A DNA stretch of 64,000 nucleotides, taken from the NCBI GenBank assembly GCA_038277395.1, contig CM076196.1:83083786-83147785 (forward strand), in the 5' to 3' direction. The first letter of the stretch is position 1; every line of letters starts with the position of its first letter. The stretch comes from Dryocosmus kuriphilus (taxonomy: Eukaryota; Arthropoda; Insecta; Hymenoptera; Cynipidae). Shown in pieces: positions 46,870-59,392 of this stretch. Both the position numbers and the translations under genes were made by a program. Below the pieces are notes generated by a model. The model was not told where the DNA came from, ran no database searches, and was given only the letters and a program-made list of their open reading frames with translations.

Positions 46870-48060
46870 ATTCTGGGTTAAATGGTAGGAATGCTAGCTT
46901 TAATTTATAAATATGAACAATCCTTGTTTTTGTGGGTCCTAGACGTATTTGGGCGTTGATGTCACCGACTATATCCTCTAGAATATACGGACCTGTATAA
47001 TATCTATCGAATTTCGGAGTTCTTTAGGAGATATATATTGAAATTTTCGGGGTTCGCCTCTTAGTCGTAATATTTCTTCGATCTTTCTTTAGCGGTGTTA
47101 ATTCTTTCAGCGGCTTCAGAACGAATATTATGAAGTTTCTGAAAAAATCGCTCATGTATTGAACATACGTAAGGGGTGGGGCTTCTTTTGCAAAACTGGT
47201 CGGGATATTGGCTTCTTCACCGAATACGAGAGTATAAGGTACAAAAACGGTGCTCTCATGCACTGTGACGTTATACTAGAAAATGGCAAAACGCAGCCAT
47301 TCATCTCAGCTTTGTTTATCGCCATATTGTCGAAGATACTGTACCAAGGTTTGGTGGTTTTCGTTCTAATGAGCCTAGGGATTGGGGATGGAATGCAGTC
47401 GATGTGACTCGCTCAATTTTGAAAATTTTGCAAAATATTCTCATGAGCTTGCTTGTAAAATTGGTTCCTTGATCGGTGTGGATTACACGAGGACAACCAT
47501 ATCGTGAAATAAATTGCTCTATCAAGACTGTGGCAATAGCGGTTGCGTCTATTTGGGGTACAGGTATAGCATCAGCATATTTTGAGAAATTGTCCTGAAT
47601 CTTTAGGATGTATTTATTTCCACGCAAAGTAACGAATAGGGGTCCTACTACGTCAATTTGGATTCTTTCGAAGGGTTGGGCGGGAGTATCAGTAATCTGC
47701 ATCGGTTGGCGATTTTTAACTATCACCAATTTATTTCCCTGACATTTCCTACAGAACTTGATATATTTTTGAACATCGGTTTTGAGATTATTCCAAAAAT
47801 AATCACTTCGTATTCTCCAATATGTCTTCGACACACCTTTATGGCCTTCCACGGTGGATTCATGGGCTTCCTTAATTATTTTATCGCGATCGGATTTTTC
47901 GGGAAAAATAATTTCTCCTGAGCAAATAAAGGCACGAAGTCCGTTTCCATCGAAATGTTATTGGATTACCTGTTCAACTGAGGACCACGACAAATCATCC
48001 AACCCGTTTCCTAACTTTAAAAATTTTTACGCATTCGACCCTGAAAGGGATCATTGCACA
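46870..48060 (-). pseudogene. gypsy integrase remnant
   Basis: Integrase of a Ty3/gypsy element. The best part is 47852-47316: HHCC finger GHKGVSKTYWRI...CRKCQ, first catalytic Asp in RIQIDVVGPL, second in VIHTDQGTNF, third region TAFHPQS. A frameshift follows, then 47263-47024 (VFVPYTLVFGEEANIP) and a C-terminal barrel-like part in another frame to about 46870 (YYTGPYILEDIVGDINAQIR). Upstream to 48060 it is frameshifted. It may belong with the LTR at 45.1-46.2 kb, which lies just past its 3' end on the same strand. Confidence 0.85.
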
Positions 48061-48194
48061 GTGTTGAGATAAGGGCGGTCACCACCCTTAGTTTTTACAA
48101 CGACGTTGAAGACATAACAACCATTGTGTGCAAAAACAATTGTTTGTCCCAATTGCGGATTTTGTGAGTAGTGTAACAAGGAGAATACGGCCTC

Positions 48195-48352
48195 ACCACG
48201 ACAAGCTTCGCGCTGCCGCCGACAGATGGCGCCACTACTCCCTTCTGTCCATGTTAGCATCGACAGTCCGTATTACCCACGGTCGGTGAGGTAGGGTTTC
48301 TGGATCCATCAGAAACATAGCAGTTTGTTACCATCAGTCGTAAGGTAGGGTA
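48195..48352 (+). promoter_or_regulatory. Duplicated module with CTCF-like site, copy 1
   Basis: About 160 bp shared with 60721-60886. It contains CCGACAGATGGCGCCACTA at 48219-48237, close to the insect CTCF core (AGRTGGCGCC). An insulator role is inferred from the motif only. Confidence 0.5.
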
Positions 48353-48561
48353 GACTAAAAGAAATTCAAATTCCAAGATTTTTTCTGATTTTTTTGCATT
48401 TTTCAAAATTTGCAGATAGTTTCAAAGACGGTAAGCGATATGGAGAAAAGGATTAAGACAAGGGCAAACTTTGTTCGGGCTGGTCTAAATGATAGGCTAA
48501 GAAAATTTTCAAGGTTCCAAGATTTTTTTTGTTTTTTTTGCATTCTTCATTATTCGCGTGA

Positions 48562-48889
48562 GAATGTTCTAGAATCGACACGTTTCAACACGTGACGCAA
48601 GATGATGTAACGTTGCGCAATACGATGCAAACGATTTTTTTCCGCGCCAGAATGTTCTAGAAGGTTAGATTTTTCGCGCCAGAATGTTCTAGAATCGATA
48701 AAAATGATGCAGGTTTCAACAATTTTCGACACTTTTAAACAAGATGATGCACTTTTTCGACAAGTTTCGACAAGTTACGCAAGATGATGCAATGCTGCGC
48801 AATATGGCATGCAACGATTTCTCGCGCCAGAATTTTGTAGAAGGTTAGATTGCACAACGTTGCGCAAGATGATGCAACGAGTTCTCGAA
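48562..48889 (+). promoter_or_regulatory. Heat-shock element array
   Basis: Perfect three-unit HSEs, GAATGTTCTAGAA, at 48562-48574, 48650-48662 and 48682-48694. A one-base variant lies at 48830-48842 and a TTCTCGAA at 48882-48889. Each HSE reads GAA-nn-TTC-nn-GAA, the HSF trimer site. The spacers carry CGCAAGATGATGCAA repeats. Confidence 0.8.
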
Positions 48890-48913
48890 GCATCTGGTGG
48901 GGGAGAGGTGGTC

Positions 48914-49043
48914 TATAAAAGTGCGAGTGGAGTGGAGTGCCGTCAGTTCAGCGTTGTCTGTCCAGGTGCAGTTTCTGTGAATTTTACTATTGACCTGGCG
49001 AAATAAGGATAGTGCATTTAAAGACAAAGCGAAAAAGCGCATA
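48914..49043 (+). promoter_or_regulatory. Core promoter and 5' UTR of a heat-shock-type gene
   Basis: TATAAAA lies at 48914-48920. TCAGTT initiator is at 48943-48948, with the A at 48945, 31 bases after the TATA start. The sequence then runs as an open, non-ATG leader to the gap. The gene body should begin in the gap. An hsp70-type gene is inferred from the architecture. Confidence 0.72.
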
Positions 49044-49044
49044 A

Positions 49045-49544
49045 NNNNNNNNNNNNNNNNNNNNNNNNNNNNNNNNNNNNNNNNNNNNNNNNNNNNNNNN
49101 NNNNNNNNNNNNNNNNNNNNNNNNNNNNNNNNNNNNNNNNNNNNNNNNNNNNNNNNNNNNNNNNNNNNNNNNNNNNNNNNNNNNNNNNNNNNNNNNNNNN
49201 NNNNNNNNNNNNNNNNNNNNNNNNNNNNNNNNNNNNNNNNNNNNNNNNNNNNNNNNNNNNNNNNNNNNNNNNNNNNNNNNNNNNNNNNNNNNNNNNNNNN
49301 NNNNNNNNNNNNNNNNNNNNNNNNNNNNNNNNNNNNNNNNNNNNNNNNNNNNNNNNNNNNNNNNNNNNNNNNNNNNNNNNNNNNNNNNNNNNNNNNNNNN
49401 NNNNNNNNNNNNNNNNNNNNNNNNNNNNNNNNNNNNNNNNNNNNNNNNNNNNNNNNNNNNNNNNNNNNNNNNNNNNNNNNNNNNNNNNNNNNNNNNNNNN
49501 NNNNNNNNNNNNNNNNNNNNNNNNNNNNNNNNNNNNNNNNNNNN
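49045..49544. other. Assembly gap, 500 N
   Basis: A run of N of round length, so its true size is unknown. No inference is made across it. Confidence 0.99.
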
Positions 49545-50132
49545 ATTCCTCGGACGTCTCCTTGGGTATCGATGACTCCTTTGTCCTCTAGATGGCGTTG
49601 ATCTTCGTGAAAATAACGCTGATCTCCGAGACAGTATTATAAAAGAAAAAGAAAACGAATCAGCCTTAAATTACAGTACGAAATTATACAAAATGGAACG
49701 AGTGATGGAGCGCTTGTGTGACTCTAAAAGTGCCAATTTTTAAATCAAATATGGAAAATCGCGATTCTTGTGTGTTGCAAAAATTGCATACGAGTAATTA
49801 GTATAATCGAATTTTGAAAATTTTCTGTCTTTTAGTTTCTCTATTGCATAAATCTTTTTAAATTAAATTAAAACAAGTTACAATACATAAGCAATTTTGT
49901 ATGCTGTTTAGACAAAATCGAGACTTAAACTATAATGGATTATTTTTTATATATGAGTCAAAACATCTTTTAATATGTTTCTAAATACGCCTAGTGGTTA
50001 AAGAAAATTCCTTAATGTGTTCCTAAATGTCACAATTGTGTAGTTCCTTACAAATTACTGAAAAACTTTTTTCAGAAGAAAAAAATGTAAAAAAAATAAA
50101 ATTTACAATGAGCTATAATAATATTTGCTTAC
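49545..50132. other. Short coding-like stretch, otherwise noncoding
   Basis: 49605-49743 plus strand is open (IIKEKENESALNYSTK, KLYKMERVMERL) and ends at a stop, with no ATG in the window. It may be the last exon of a gene starting in the gap. No domain recognised. Confidence 0.35.
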
Positions 50133-51299
50133 AAATTCCACATTAGATTTTTGAACTGTCAAGTGACCCTGTAAGGCAGTAGGGCCAATAAGGGATAGCA
50201 CATTCTGCTCCTTATCTGTCAAAACCAGATTTGCAGGTGAACCTCCGCCAGTTTTTCTGCTGTGGTTTTGGATCGCGGTATTTTTTTTTTCTGCTTTACA
50301 ACGTATATCTTGCCATGTCTATTAAGCATATAGAAAGTATACATTAGAAAATTTAGTAATCGAAAACATTAATTTCTATACATAACTTCTCACAGCATTA
50401 TGCATCCCTACAGAAAATTTTTATAGAGGAACCTATTATATATAGGGACCTATATAAGCATTTTCAGTATATAGGATCCGACATAGGATCCTATATGTCA
50501 TTCTTTGGGTACAACCTATAAGAAATGACCTGCTATTATCCTATGCAGAAACCTACATAGGTTCCCATGAAAAGTCCTACGTTTGAACCTACAACTTGCA
50601 CCTATGTGAAATCACTTAGGGACAATTTAAAGGACAGATTAAAGGATTTCACATCTGTGTAGTTCCTAGGGACGGTAATAGGATTTTACATAGGTGCAAC
50701 TCGTAGGTACGATCATGGGATTTTAGGCACTAAAATAAGATTTTATAAAGGTGCAACTCAGAATTTCGCATAGCTGCAAGTTGCAGGCTCACACATAGGA
50801 CTTTTCGTGGGAATCAATGTAGGTTCCTACATAGGAACCTACATAAGATAATAGGTCATTTTTTATAGGTCGTACCTATAGGATGACATATAGGATGCTA
50901 TGTTGGATCCTACATAGGTCCCTATATAGGAATTTTCAGTAGGGATATATAATCGGTTCCAAAGAAAGATATCTAGTACTTAAATTCAAGTTATGGATAA
51001 AAATGTCTTTAAAGTTTGACAACATACTTAAAACGCGTTTTTCTCGAAAAATTGAATTTAGGCACTAGATTCCTTTCTTTAGAGCTAGTCAGATATATAT
51101 GAACTTATCTGACTAACAGAAGACTTCTAAAACATTGCTTAGAAATATAAAAACCTTTCTCCATTGTTTCCAATGCTTTGTTGCACCTAGTATTTTGTGA
51201 AGTTGTCCGGTAATGTTTTCCACAATCTTTGTGCATCTTTTACCGTGAATTCTGCTGAAAATTTGCCACTTTTTAATTCGGGATGTCGGCCCACGAAAT
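50133..51299 (-). pseudogene. Myb/SANT-like DNA-binding domain gene fragment (two exons)
   Basis: Probably a DNA-binding factor of the zeste/MSANTD type. Exon 1 (51299-51155) begins after TTACAG with FVGRHPELKSGKFSAEF and AQRLW. A frameshift near 51215 follows, then GATKHWKQWRK in the next frame. Exon 2 (50318-50133) starts after AATAG with TWQDIRCKAEKK, then KTGGGSPANLVLTDKEQNVL. The Trp spacing and the K-T-G-G-G run fit the family. A GTAAGC donor ends exon 2, so more exons are expected. A 0.54-kb MITE lies in the intron. The single shift suggests a pseudogene, but an error is possible. Confidence 0.7.
50406..50944. mobile_element. Palindromic MITE of CCTAYATAGG words
   Basis: The ends CCCTACAGAAAATT and CCCTACTGAAAATT are inverted. 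The interior is filled with words such as CCTACATAGG and TGCACCTATG, so most of it folds back on itself. Flanking duplicate unclear (AT?). Confidence 0.85.
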
Positions 51300-51614
51300 C
51301 TGTAATTTTAAAACGTATATTACATCGTCATTGGACAAACAGAGAAATACGAACTCTATCTTGTTTTTAATTAAAATGCAGTAAATGTATTATTGTTTTT
51401 TGCTGATAGTTTAAAATTTATGTTTGTAAAGATTTTCAAATTTTATTTTTTCCTAGTTTTGAAAGTAATTCGATACCACCAAAGCGGATTTATGATTCTC
51501 ATAAAATTAAACAAATGTCAGTCAGCTATGAGAGATCTACCTCAAAAATGTACGTACCTATAAGTAGCTTTTTCTGTTCCTCGTTTACGTACATAGATCT
51601 TTTTTTTTATTGTG
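51300..51614. other. AT-rich flank of the errantivirus, nothing recognised
   Basis: No domain on either strand. An open frame at 51515-51775 overlaps the LTR and is a chance frame. Confidence 0.5.
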
Positions 51615-51618
51615 ACAT

Positions 51619-51804
51619 TGTTATGTGCAAATTATGTTTTAATAATATTTTTTGTGAGCACAAGTCAACCTTGACTTGTGCTTGTCTTTATTTTAACCTT
51701 AACACATTTAATATACAATTAGAACTGATGAGCGTGCCTCGTGCTCTACATTATATAGGTATATCTTATCGGTAAGATCTTAATGAGGTTCTAGTTGCGT
51801 AACA
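51619..51804 (-). repeat. 3' LTR of the errantivirus-type element
   Basis: On the minus strand it starts TGTTACGCAACTAG and ends CATAACA. It is directly preceded by the PPT. 186 bp, short for the group. Confidence 0.92.
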
Positions 51805-51833
51805 ATCCTCTTTTTAGACTGAATTTTAGTCTC

Positions 51834-53627
51834 TTAAATTCTTATTCTTTTATTTTTTATAGGTCCGGTTTGTAATATGGGTTGAGCGCTAGCGTTATAG
51901 GTGACTACGTGTGTAGGTGTTTCCACCTGAGTCTTTACGAAAAACAGACATAGTTTCCTAGGTATACATTTACTGATTGAATTGAGCAGTCCTATCTTAT
52001 GAGAAAAGTATAGTGAGCCTAATCCGAGCGCAGTGTAACCTAAATAATTTAACCATTCCATGCTTAATTCCGTCCAGGTTTTCATACTTCTGTGTTTTGC
52101 TATGTTATTTAATATATTTTCTGTATCGTCTAAGCTAAGTCTTGTTGTCCGTAATTCGTTTGAATTTATTTGTTTGGGGAGTTGCGTTAGTCTTTGTTCC
52201 AGTTTATCTATGTCAGTTTGGTCAAAATTAAGTGAATGTGTGACGTTAAACCACTCGGTATATTTGTCTTCCTGAGTTGTAAGTAGGTCCAATTGGTCAT
52301 AGTTGTTGTAAATTTTACATTCTTTGCCAGTCATTTTTACAGGTTCAGTGATTTTCTTATGAACTACTGAGGTTCCGCAGGAAATATCTAGGTCTAAATT
52401 TTCTAATGGAATTATAATATAGCCGTTAGCTATTGGTATAAATGTATGTCTATGTAACAAATAAAGAGACGATTTACATTTGATGTCAGCATATCTTTTA
52501 AGTAACGTTGATTCACAGGTTTTACTTTCTGATAATTTTATATTAAGTTGGTTTCGCTTACAGATTTTGTAGTTTGATATTTTTCGGCATTTGTCTAAAG
52601 TTAGTAAGTCTGTTGGTACGTAAGAGTTTCGGTATGTAATTATGTAATCGTAGTCGGGAGCAATGGAAAAATGAACTTTATTAAATTGTTGGAGGATAGG
52701 AATAATATGTTGGAGTGATCCTTCCTCTTGTTCAAGTACTGGTATTTCTAATATATAGGTAAATAATCCTTGAATAATTGCTACTGATACTTCGCTTATG
52801 CTAATAATATGTTGGTAGTTTTCTTCGTTACTTTCAAAATGATATTTGGTGTAACGTCTCTTTTCAAAGTTTTTTTAGGGTGTCTCTTAATATCTTTGGT
52901 GTCAATATTTGGGGATGAACGATTCCATGTTTCCCATCGTTTATGGCGTTGATGGCTGTGCTGATATCTTCGTTAGTTTCATCGATCAATACGGCAGCTA
53001 TTACAAGTTTGCTACTTACAAAACCATCTTTAATTAATGTGTTTAAATTATTACTTAAGTTCTTTGCTAGGGTTCGTTCGTCTTTTCCGATTTCGAGCAG
53101 GTTATTGTGGTTCACTGAAGATGAGTCTAGAATTAGTTTTAGTATCTTTGTGTGGTTAGTTACTACTGCTGCTAGGTTTTTATTGTCTTTATATATATTA
53201 TCGAATTCAGAATTTATTTGCTTTAAGTCAGATTCGCTTAAGGTGCCAAATAAACTTCTAGAGATTTCTCCTATAACAGCGGCTAGTGCTCTTTTTTGCC
53301 TTTGCTTTTCAAAGAGTTTTTGTAAAATCATATGTTTTGAATTTAACCTATCAAATCTTTTTCTAATTAATTTAACTTCTTGGTAGGGGGTCCATTTTTT
53401 ATTGCATGCGATTTCAGTTAATTCTATAGTATTATCTATTGCTTTCAGTCGTTATTCATTTGGATCATATTGATACCTATGACTAGTCTCCAGGTTTCAT
53501 GACACAGGTGAACTTTTGTTATTTCTTCCAAGTACACATTTCCTTTTATTGCTTGTAAGGTGAAGTTAGCGGTTACTGGTGCTACAGCTAGAGCTATCGT
53601 CAGTAATATCATCTTCATTGTCTGCAA
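51834..53627 (-). pseudogene. env: env (F-like envelope gene), frameshifted
   Basis: Retroviral membrane fusion glycoprotein gene of the errantivirus type, homologous to baculovirus F proteins. The first segment (53627-53445) begins with a hydrophobic signal peptide (ILLTIALAVAPVTA). The second (from about 53450 to 52864) holds a furin-type RQKR site at about 53285, followed by a small-residue region. The third (from about 52855, last part 52460-51834) ends in a membrane-spanning stretch (about 52050-51980) and a short tail. Frameshifts lie near 53450 and 52860. This copy cannot make one full protein. Coding overlaps the end of pol by about 60 bases in another frame. Confidence 0.88.
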
Positions 53628-56600
53628 AGAAAGGCATTACTTGATCGATATGGGTTTGCATGATTCTATCTTTATATAGTATTTTGATATTATTGTTTTC
53701 AGTGATATTAATTACTTTTCCGGGACCTTTCCAAGCTTGTTCAAGTTTATTGTGTTTAGTGTTATTTTTAAACTTAACCAAGTCATTAATTTGGTAGATG
53801 GGATGTTTTCGGGTAATATTTGAATCTAATCTTCTTTTTGCTTTCTCGAGTTCTATTTGAATTCTTTCTTTTGCTTTCTGTAGATTATTTTCATGCTTTT
53901 TCTTCCATTTTCTAATTAATTCCTGATGTGTTAATGTTGATGATATAGAGATGCTGGATGGGATATTGGAGTCTCGTCCAAAAGTCAATTCATACGGGGA
54001 GAATCCGGTTGTCTGGTTTCTCATAGTGTTAATGGAGAAATGTATAAATTTTAGATTATTGTCCCATTGGTTATTATTTTCAGCTATGCAGGTCTTTATA
54101 AGGTTATTGAGGGTTAAGTGCATTCTTTCAATATTGCCATTAGATTGTGGATGGAATGATGTCGTTTTTACATGTTGGATTTTGAATGCTTCCTCAAATT
54201 GTACCATTAAATCTGATAGAAAGTTTGCGCCCTGATGTGCTAGGATGTGTTTTGGGTCTCGAAAGATATATATGTAATGGTCTATTAGCCCTTCAATTAT
54301 TGATGTTGTATTTTCGTTTTGCAATGGTATTAGTATCGTATATCTAGTCAATCTATCATGTAGACTGAGGATATATTTGTTACCTTTGCCTGTTTCTGGC
54401 AGTGGTCCGAATATATCTAAACCTATTTTTTCATTAGGTTTAGTTGGAATGTCTGGGATTATGCTGTCCGCTTTGTTAGTGATTCGAGTTGTCTTCTGTA
54501 GTTGTCATATAGGACATTTCTTGACATACTCCTGTACTTCCTTATCCATACCGTACCATATGCCGATCCTTTTTGCTTTGTCTAGAGTATTCTTTTCTCC
54601 CAAGTGACTTGCGTGCGCTTCCTTAAGAATGTTGGATTTTTCTTCTTTCGTAAACTCTCTGGTGTTGTTAAAGTAGACGTGGAAGCTAAGTTCAGGATAT
54701 AATGTAGATAGAAATTCCATCATTTCCTGAAGAACTTCCTTTTCTATTGGTGTAAATAGAGGGTCACCAAATATTATTCTGATTAACGTGAGTTTTGTTT
54801 TGACTTCATCTATGAACCAACCTAATTTTATTAACCATTCTTCTTCGTTAAATTTAGGCATTGATTCTTTAGTTATTTCTTTCCACAATTTCCCTACAGC
54901 GTTGGGTCTGGTTTTAATTCTCCCTGTGGTTGGGTTTAATCTCCAATTTATGAAGTCCTCGTATAATCCTTCTTGTTCTTCGCTTACTGGTTCATCTATG
55001 GTCTCATTGCTAATTGTGTCTTCCGGGGGTGGTTCAAGCGATCTTTTAAGTGGGAGTGTTATTTTGTTCTTTCCCTCGAGTTTCTCATCTTTAATAATTG
55101 TTGGTAAGTCAAAGATTTCCATTTCCGGCAATTCGTCTTCTATTGAGTCTGGTGTAATGTCAATATCATTGAGTGCCTCTTGTAGAAGTTCATTGTCTTG
55201 TATAGGGAAGAGTCTTGCAAGGCAGTCTGCTACCTTGTTTTCTTTTCCCTTAACATATTCTATCTCGTACTTGTATTCCTCTAGTCTTAGTCTCCAACGT
55301 AGTAATCTAGAACTCGGATCCTTGACTTTGTGCAACCAGATTAAGGCTTCGTGATCCGTTTGTATTTTAAAGGTCCTGCCAAGTAAATATTGCCTGAGCC
55401 TCTCAATTGACCATATTATTGCTAGAAGTTCTTTTTCGGAGGTTGAATAATTTTCCTCAGCTTTGTTCAGTGTTCTAGAGATGAATAAACAAGGATGTCT
55501 TTCTTGTAATAATACTGCTCCCAATTCTTGATTTGAGGCGTCTGTAGTTAAAGTAAATTGTTTTTTGAAATCGGGAAATCTTAGCACGGGTGCAATAGTT
55601 GAAGAATTCTTGAGTATTGTAAAGGCTTCTTGGCATTTGAGTGTCCAATCGAAGATGTTTTCTTTTTGTGTTAATCTGGTGAGTGGCCGAGCTTTGCTGG
55701 AGAAATTCTTGATAAATTTTCTATAGTAGCCCGCTAGACCTAAGAATGATTGTACATCTTTGACTGTTTTGAGTGCTTTAAATTCTTGTATGGCTTTTAT
55801 TTTCATTGGGTTAGATTTTACTCCGCCTTTGGTTATGAGGTGTCCGAGTTATTCGAGTTCGGGCTTCAGGTATTCGCATTTGTTGGGCTCTAATCGTAAT
55901 CCTAGTTCTTTTACCTTTTGCAATACTAATTCCAAATTTCTGTTATGTTCATCTAACTTTTTTCCAAAGATGACAATGTCGTCTATGTAGGCGAAACAAC
56001 TGGTTCCTATCAGACCTCTAAATGCGTTGTCCATCATTCGTTGAAATGTGGCTGGTGCGTTTTTGAGGCCAAAAAGGCATTCTGTTGTACTCAAAGTGCC
56101 CTTGTGAGGTCGCGAATGCAGTATATTTTTTGCATTCCTCTTTCATTTGTATTTGATGGAACTCGACACTTAGGTCGAAAGCGGAGAAGAGCTTTGCGTT
56201 ACCTAGTTGGTCTAGGATGTCGTCTATAACTGGTAGTGGGTATGCATCCTGATCTGTATCTTTATTTATTTGCCTATAGTCTACCGTCATTCGAAGCTTG
56301 TTACCTTTTTTGGGGACAATCCATAACGGTGAGTTGAAAGGAGAATGTGACTCTTTTATAATACCTTTTTGTAAGAGTTTGTCGGTTTCTTCCAGAGAGA
56401 ATTCTCTGTGTTTTTCAGGTAGTTTATGTGACCTGAGGTTTATTATTTTTCTTGTTTTTAGAATGATCTCATGTTCCGTCAGATTCGTACACGGTAATGG
56501 GTTATTAGGTAGTGTGAATACTTCCTGATATTTAATTATAATCTTTTGGATTGTGTCTTTTAAGTTTGTTTCTAGGTGTTTTATTTTAGAATTTTCAATA

Positions 56601-57235
56601 AGTTCCTTTATTCTGGTATGATTTCCATGTATTTCCTTTCGCTGATCTCCATTGTCACCCTTTCTTTTGTCTTGTTCTACGTCTCGTGAACATATGGTGT
56701 GAATAGGGTAAAAGTTGATTTTGTGGGGGATTTTAATGGGGTCACGGGTTTAGTTATTTATTGGAACTGTTAGTTGGTTTTTTTCGATTTGATAAATTCC
56801 GTCTGGTATATTAGGATCTTCTAATATTAATACATCTTGATTTTCGCAAGATTGAGGTATGTAACATACTTGTCCTGTTTGTTGAGGTAAGAAATATCCA
56901 TCCTCTATGAGTTTTATCTTTTTTTTTCCAAGTAAAGCCACTCGTTTGTAATAAAGTACTTGTCATATTTTTGAAAGAAAGATAGTCCTATAATTTCTTC
57001 CTCGGGTAAGTGGAAATTATTGGGAATTATATGGAAAAGGTGCATTTTTCCGAGATATGGTATTTGTACACTTTGGATGCTGATATGTTTATCCTTACCC
57101 ATTATAACATTTTTTACGTAATTCTTTCTTTGAGATTTTTTGGGGACATATTCTTCTTTTATTAGATTAATTTAAGCTCCAAAGTCCACTAATAATCGGT
57201 ATTCTCTTCCGTCTCGGCATCCCAAGACTGATTGT
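53566..57235 (-). pseudogene. pol: pol (protease, RT, RNase H, integrase), disabled
   Basis: Replication polyprotein. Protease region at 57235-56750: the expected D-T/S-G site reads DFGA and is followed by a stop, so it is damaged. RT at about 56340-55700: LPVIDDILDQLGNAKLFSAFD, and the catalytic YIDD near 55980. A frameshift lies near 56090 and a stop at about 55846. RNase H in 55806-55200: TTDASNQELGAVL, SEKELLAI, TDHEAL. A long acidic linker follows. Integrase: zinc finger HASHLGEKNT...C at about 54640-54510, an in-frame TGA at about 54502, core with GLDIFGPLPETG and HQGANFLSDL, and C-terminal part to 53566. Same frame from 55806 to 53566 except for the stop. Confidence 0.92.
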
Positions 57236-57319
57236 AGTCGTCCATGTATTGTGGACACTCGGCTTCCTCTATTTGTTCTTCCACTTCTTGCATCTCCTGA
57301 GGCTCTGTTTCCTGATTCT

Positions 57320-58672
57320 CTAAAAATTCTTGTTCCTCTGTTCTGTGTTTTGTACTTGGGGTGGTCGCTTTTGGAACTGTCCTTGCTGAAAATTTTGGGG
57401 TTTAGAAAAGCACTGGGATGCGAAATGGCCTAGTTTTCCGCATTTGTGACACTTTATTTGAGTGCGATCAGCTAGTAACATATTTGTGTTAGGTGTTCTC
57501 GGTGTGGTACCCTGAGTATTGGCTTGGGGCCTGATTATAGGTGGTCTAATTTGGAATCGCATTGGTGGTCTTGGAGTCGAAATTGCTGCTCTTTATGTTT
57601 GGTTTGAGTCTTTAAACCAAGTTTCTGTGTCCGCTGCTAAACTCTGCGCTTCATCGATTGCGTTAGGGTTCATGAGTCTTACCTGAGACCCTATTTCTTT
57701 TCTTAAGTTAAGTAGATACCTGTTCACATTGTCCTCCTCTTCTATACGGATTCTAGTTTTCTTCTCTAAAGCACTTGACATGGGTTTGTTTAAAACTGCG
57801 TATCGAAGCTCGTTGGTTATTTGCTTGAATCTTATACTGAAATTCTGAATGGATTCGGTGGAACCTTGTTTGCAAGATTCCATTTTACTTTTCAGTGACA
57901 GGATGGAGTTTACAGGCTTGATATTTAGTCTTAAGGTTGAATATAAATCTTCATAATTGTGCATTTCTGCAAATCTAATCGCCTTTTCTGCTGTTCCTTT
58001 AATTTTTTCGGATATTATTATGTCCAAGAGAGTTTGGGGTTGAGTATATCGTAGGTGGGCTCTCTTAACTCTTCTGATGAATTCTTCGATGCCCATATCA
58101 CTTTCGCCATTCAGTATACCTATAGTCATGACAGCGTCTTTGGCCTTCATTTTCTCCTCTTCTTCTATACCTGGGTTGATGTTATTTGCTACTCTGGCTC
58201 TTAGTATTTCCTCGTTTCTGTTTCTTCTTTTCGCTGCTTCTGATTCTTCTCTTTTCAAATGGTACTCTTCACTGTCGGTGCAAATTTCTCCTGATCCTCT
58301 AACTTTGATGGCTAGTTTCTGTATTTCCTCACATCTGTTTTCATTTTGCCTTTTCAAGGCTCCGAGGTCCATGCTTAGTGTTTTCAACTGTTCATAAATG
58401 CTTGCTAACATTTGATCCGTATTGAGGGTTGCTGTTTGGTAGGTTGCGTCGTTATTAGGTGTAGTTTGAGCCATGATTACTGGATAGGAAGGTAAGATTT
58501 TCGAGTCGGCAAAGAATGAGTCGGTGCTGTTTTCGTCAGAGTTAAATTCTAAATTATCGCGGTAAGTGCTAAACGCCAGTGTACTTAATTTTAGTTTGTC
58601 GGTGTGATATGAGTGTCGCGACAATATTATTTTTTTCGTTTGGACTTTGTCCTTTAGTAGAGTGAAATGCAA
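57320..58672 (-). pseudogene. gag: gag with CCHC zinc knuckle, one in-frame stop
   Basis: Structural protein. The main frame is 58672-57593 (359 codons; a second ATG, MAQTTPNND, at 58474 may be the real start). It has a coiled-coil-like part (LASIYEQLKTLSMDLGALK) and a capsid-like helical region (about residues 180-340). An in-frame TAA at 57590-57592 is followed, in the same frame, by a knuckle CHKCGKLGHFASQC at about 57440 and an acidic tail. Pol starts in another frame downstream, as usual. Confidence 0.9.
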
Positions 58673-59392
58673 CGCATCATTTAAGACAATGCAACTGATT
58701 GCAAAATAAGTTATGATTCATTGAGGGAAGGTAGAGCTTACGAGCACGCGAAATATGTCTTACCCCAAAACTTGAAGGTTTGTTCCACCCAATATAAAAC
58801 TATCTATGGTTTTATGTTGGTCACCTTCCCTCAGACTACAAAGGAGGCTAACTGTTTTCAAGCTTTGGCTTACAAACTATAAAAAAAAACTTACAATTCT
58901 TTTAGATGTTTCGGTTAGCAGGTTGATCTTCATGAAGATTAGAGTTGGTGGACTGCTGCTCGTTTTCCGTTGCCTTGAGTTCCAAGCTGCGTGATGTCAC
59001 CTTGTTGCCGTGTAAGAGATGTGGTCGGCTTATTCCGTTTGCACAGCTGTGTGCCTTGAGTTTGAGCGGTGTGGACTTGTTGCTACGTGGATACAGGTGT
59101 AGCTGATTTCCTTGTTTACGCAGGTGCGTCTTCCTCCTGATCGAGGTCCATGTAGGGATTTATCGAGGTTTGTTTCGTACCCTTTCAAATTAATCCTTTT
59201 AACGGGTCTATACCGTAGTGTAGATCCGGAGTTCTTTTATTATGAATTTCGTAAAATTCTTTTCCAATTCTTCGTTAAGAATCGTTTTTTGTGTTTCCAG
59301 GTTAGTACCAGATAGCTCTTTTGATCCTTTCCTTTTCGAGTGAATCCCGTAGGTTTCTGATCGTTGAGTCTATCCTGGCAGGATCGCCAATT
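58673..59392 (-). other. 5' leader and PBS of the errantivirus-type element
   Basis: The PBS TGGCGATCCTGCCAGG lies at 59373-59388 (minus strand), two to four bases inside the LTR. The rest is untranslated leader without an obvious ORF. Confidence 0.75.

Noticed and set aside
48990..49601. 203-codon open frame over the gap
   Set aside because: Mostly N; no real coding evidence.
54788..55354. 188-codon plus-strand open frame
   Set aside because: Antisense of errantivirus pol.
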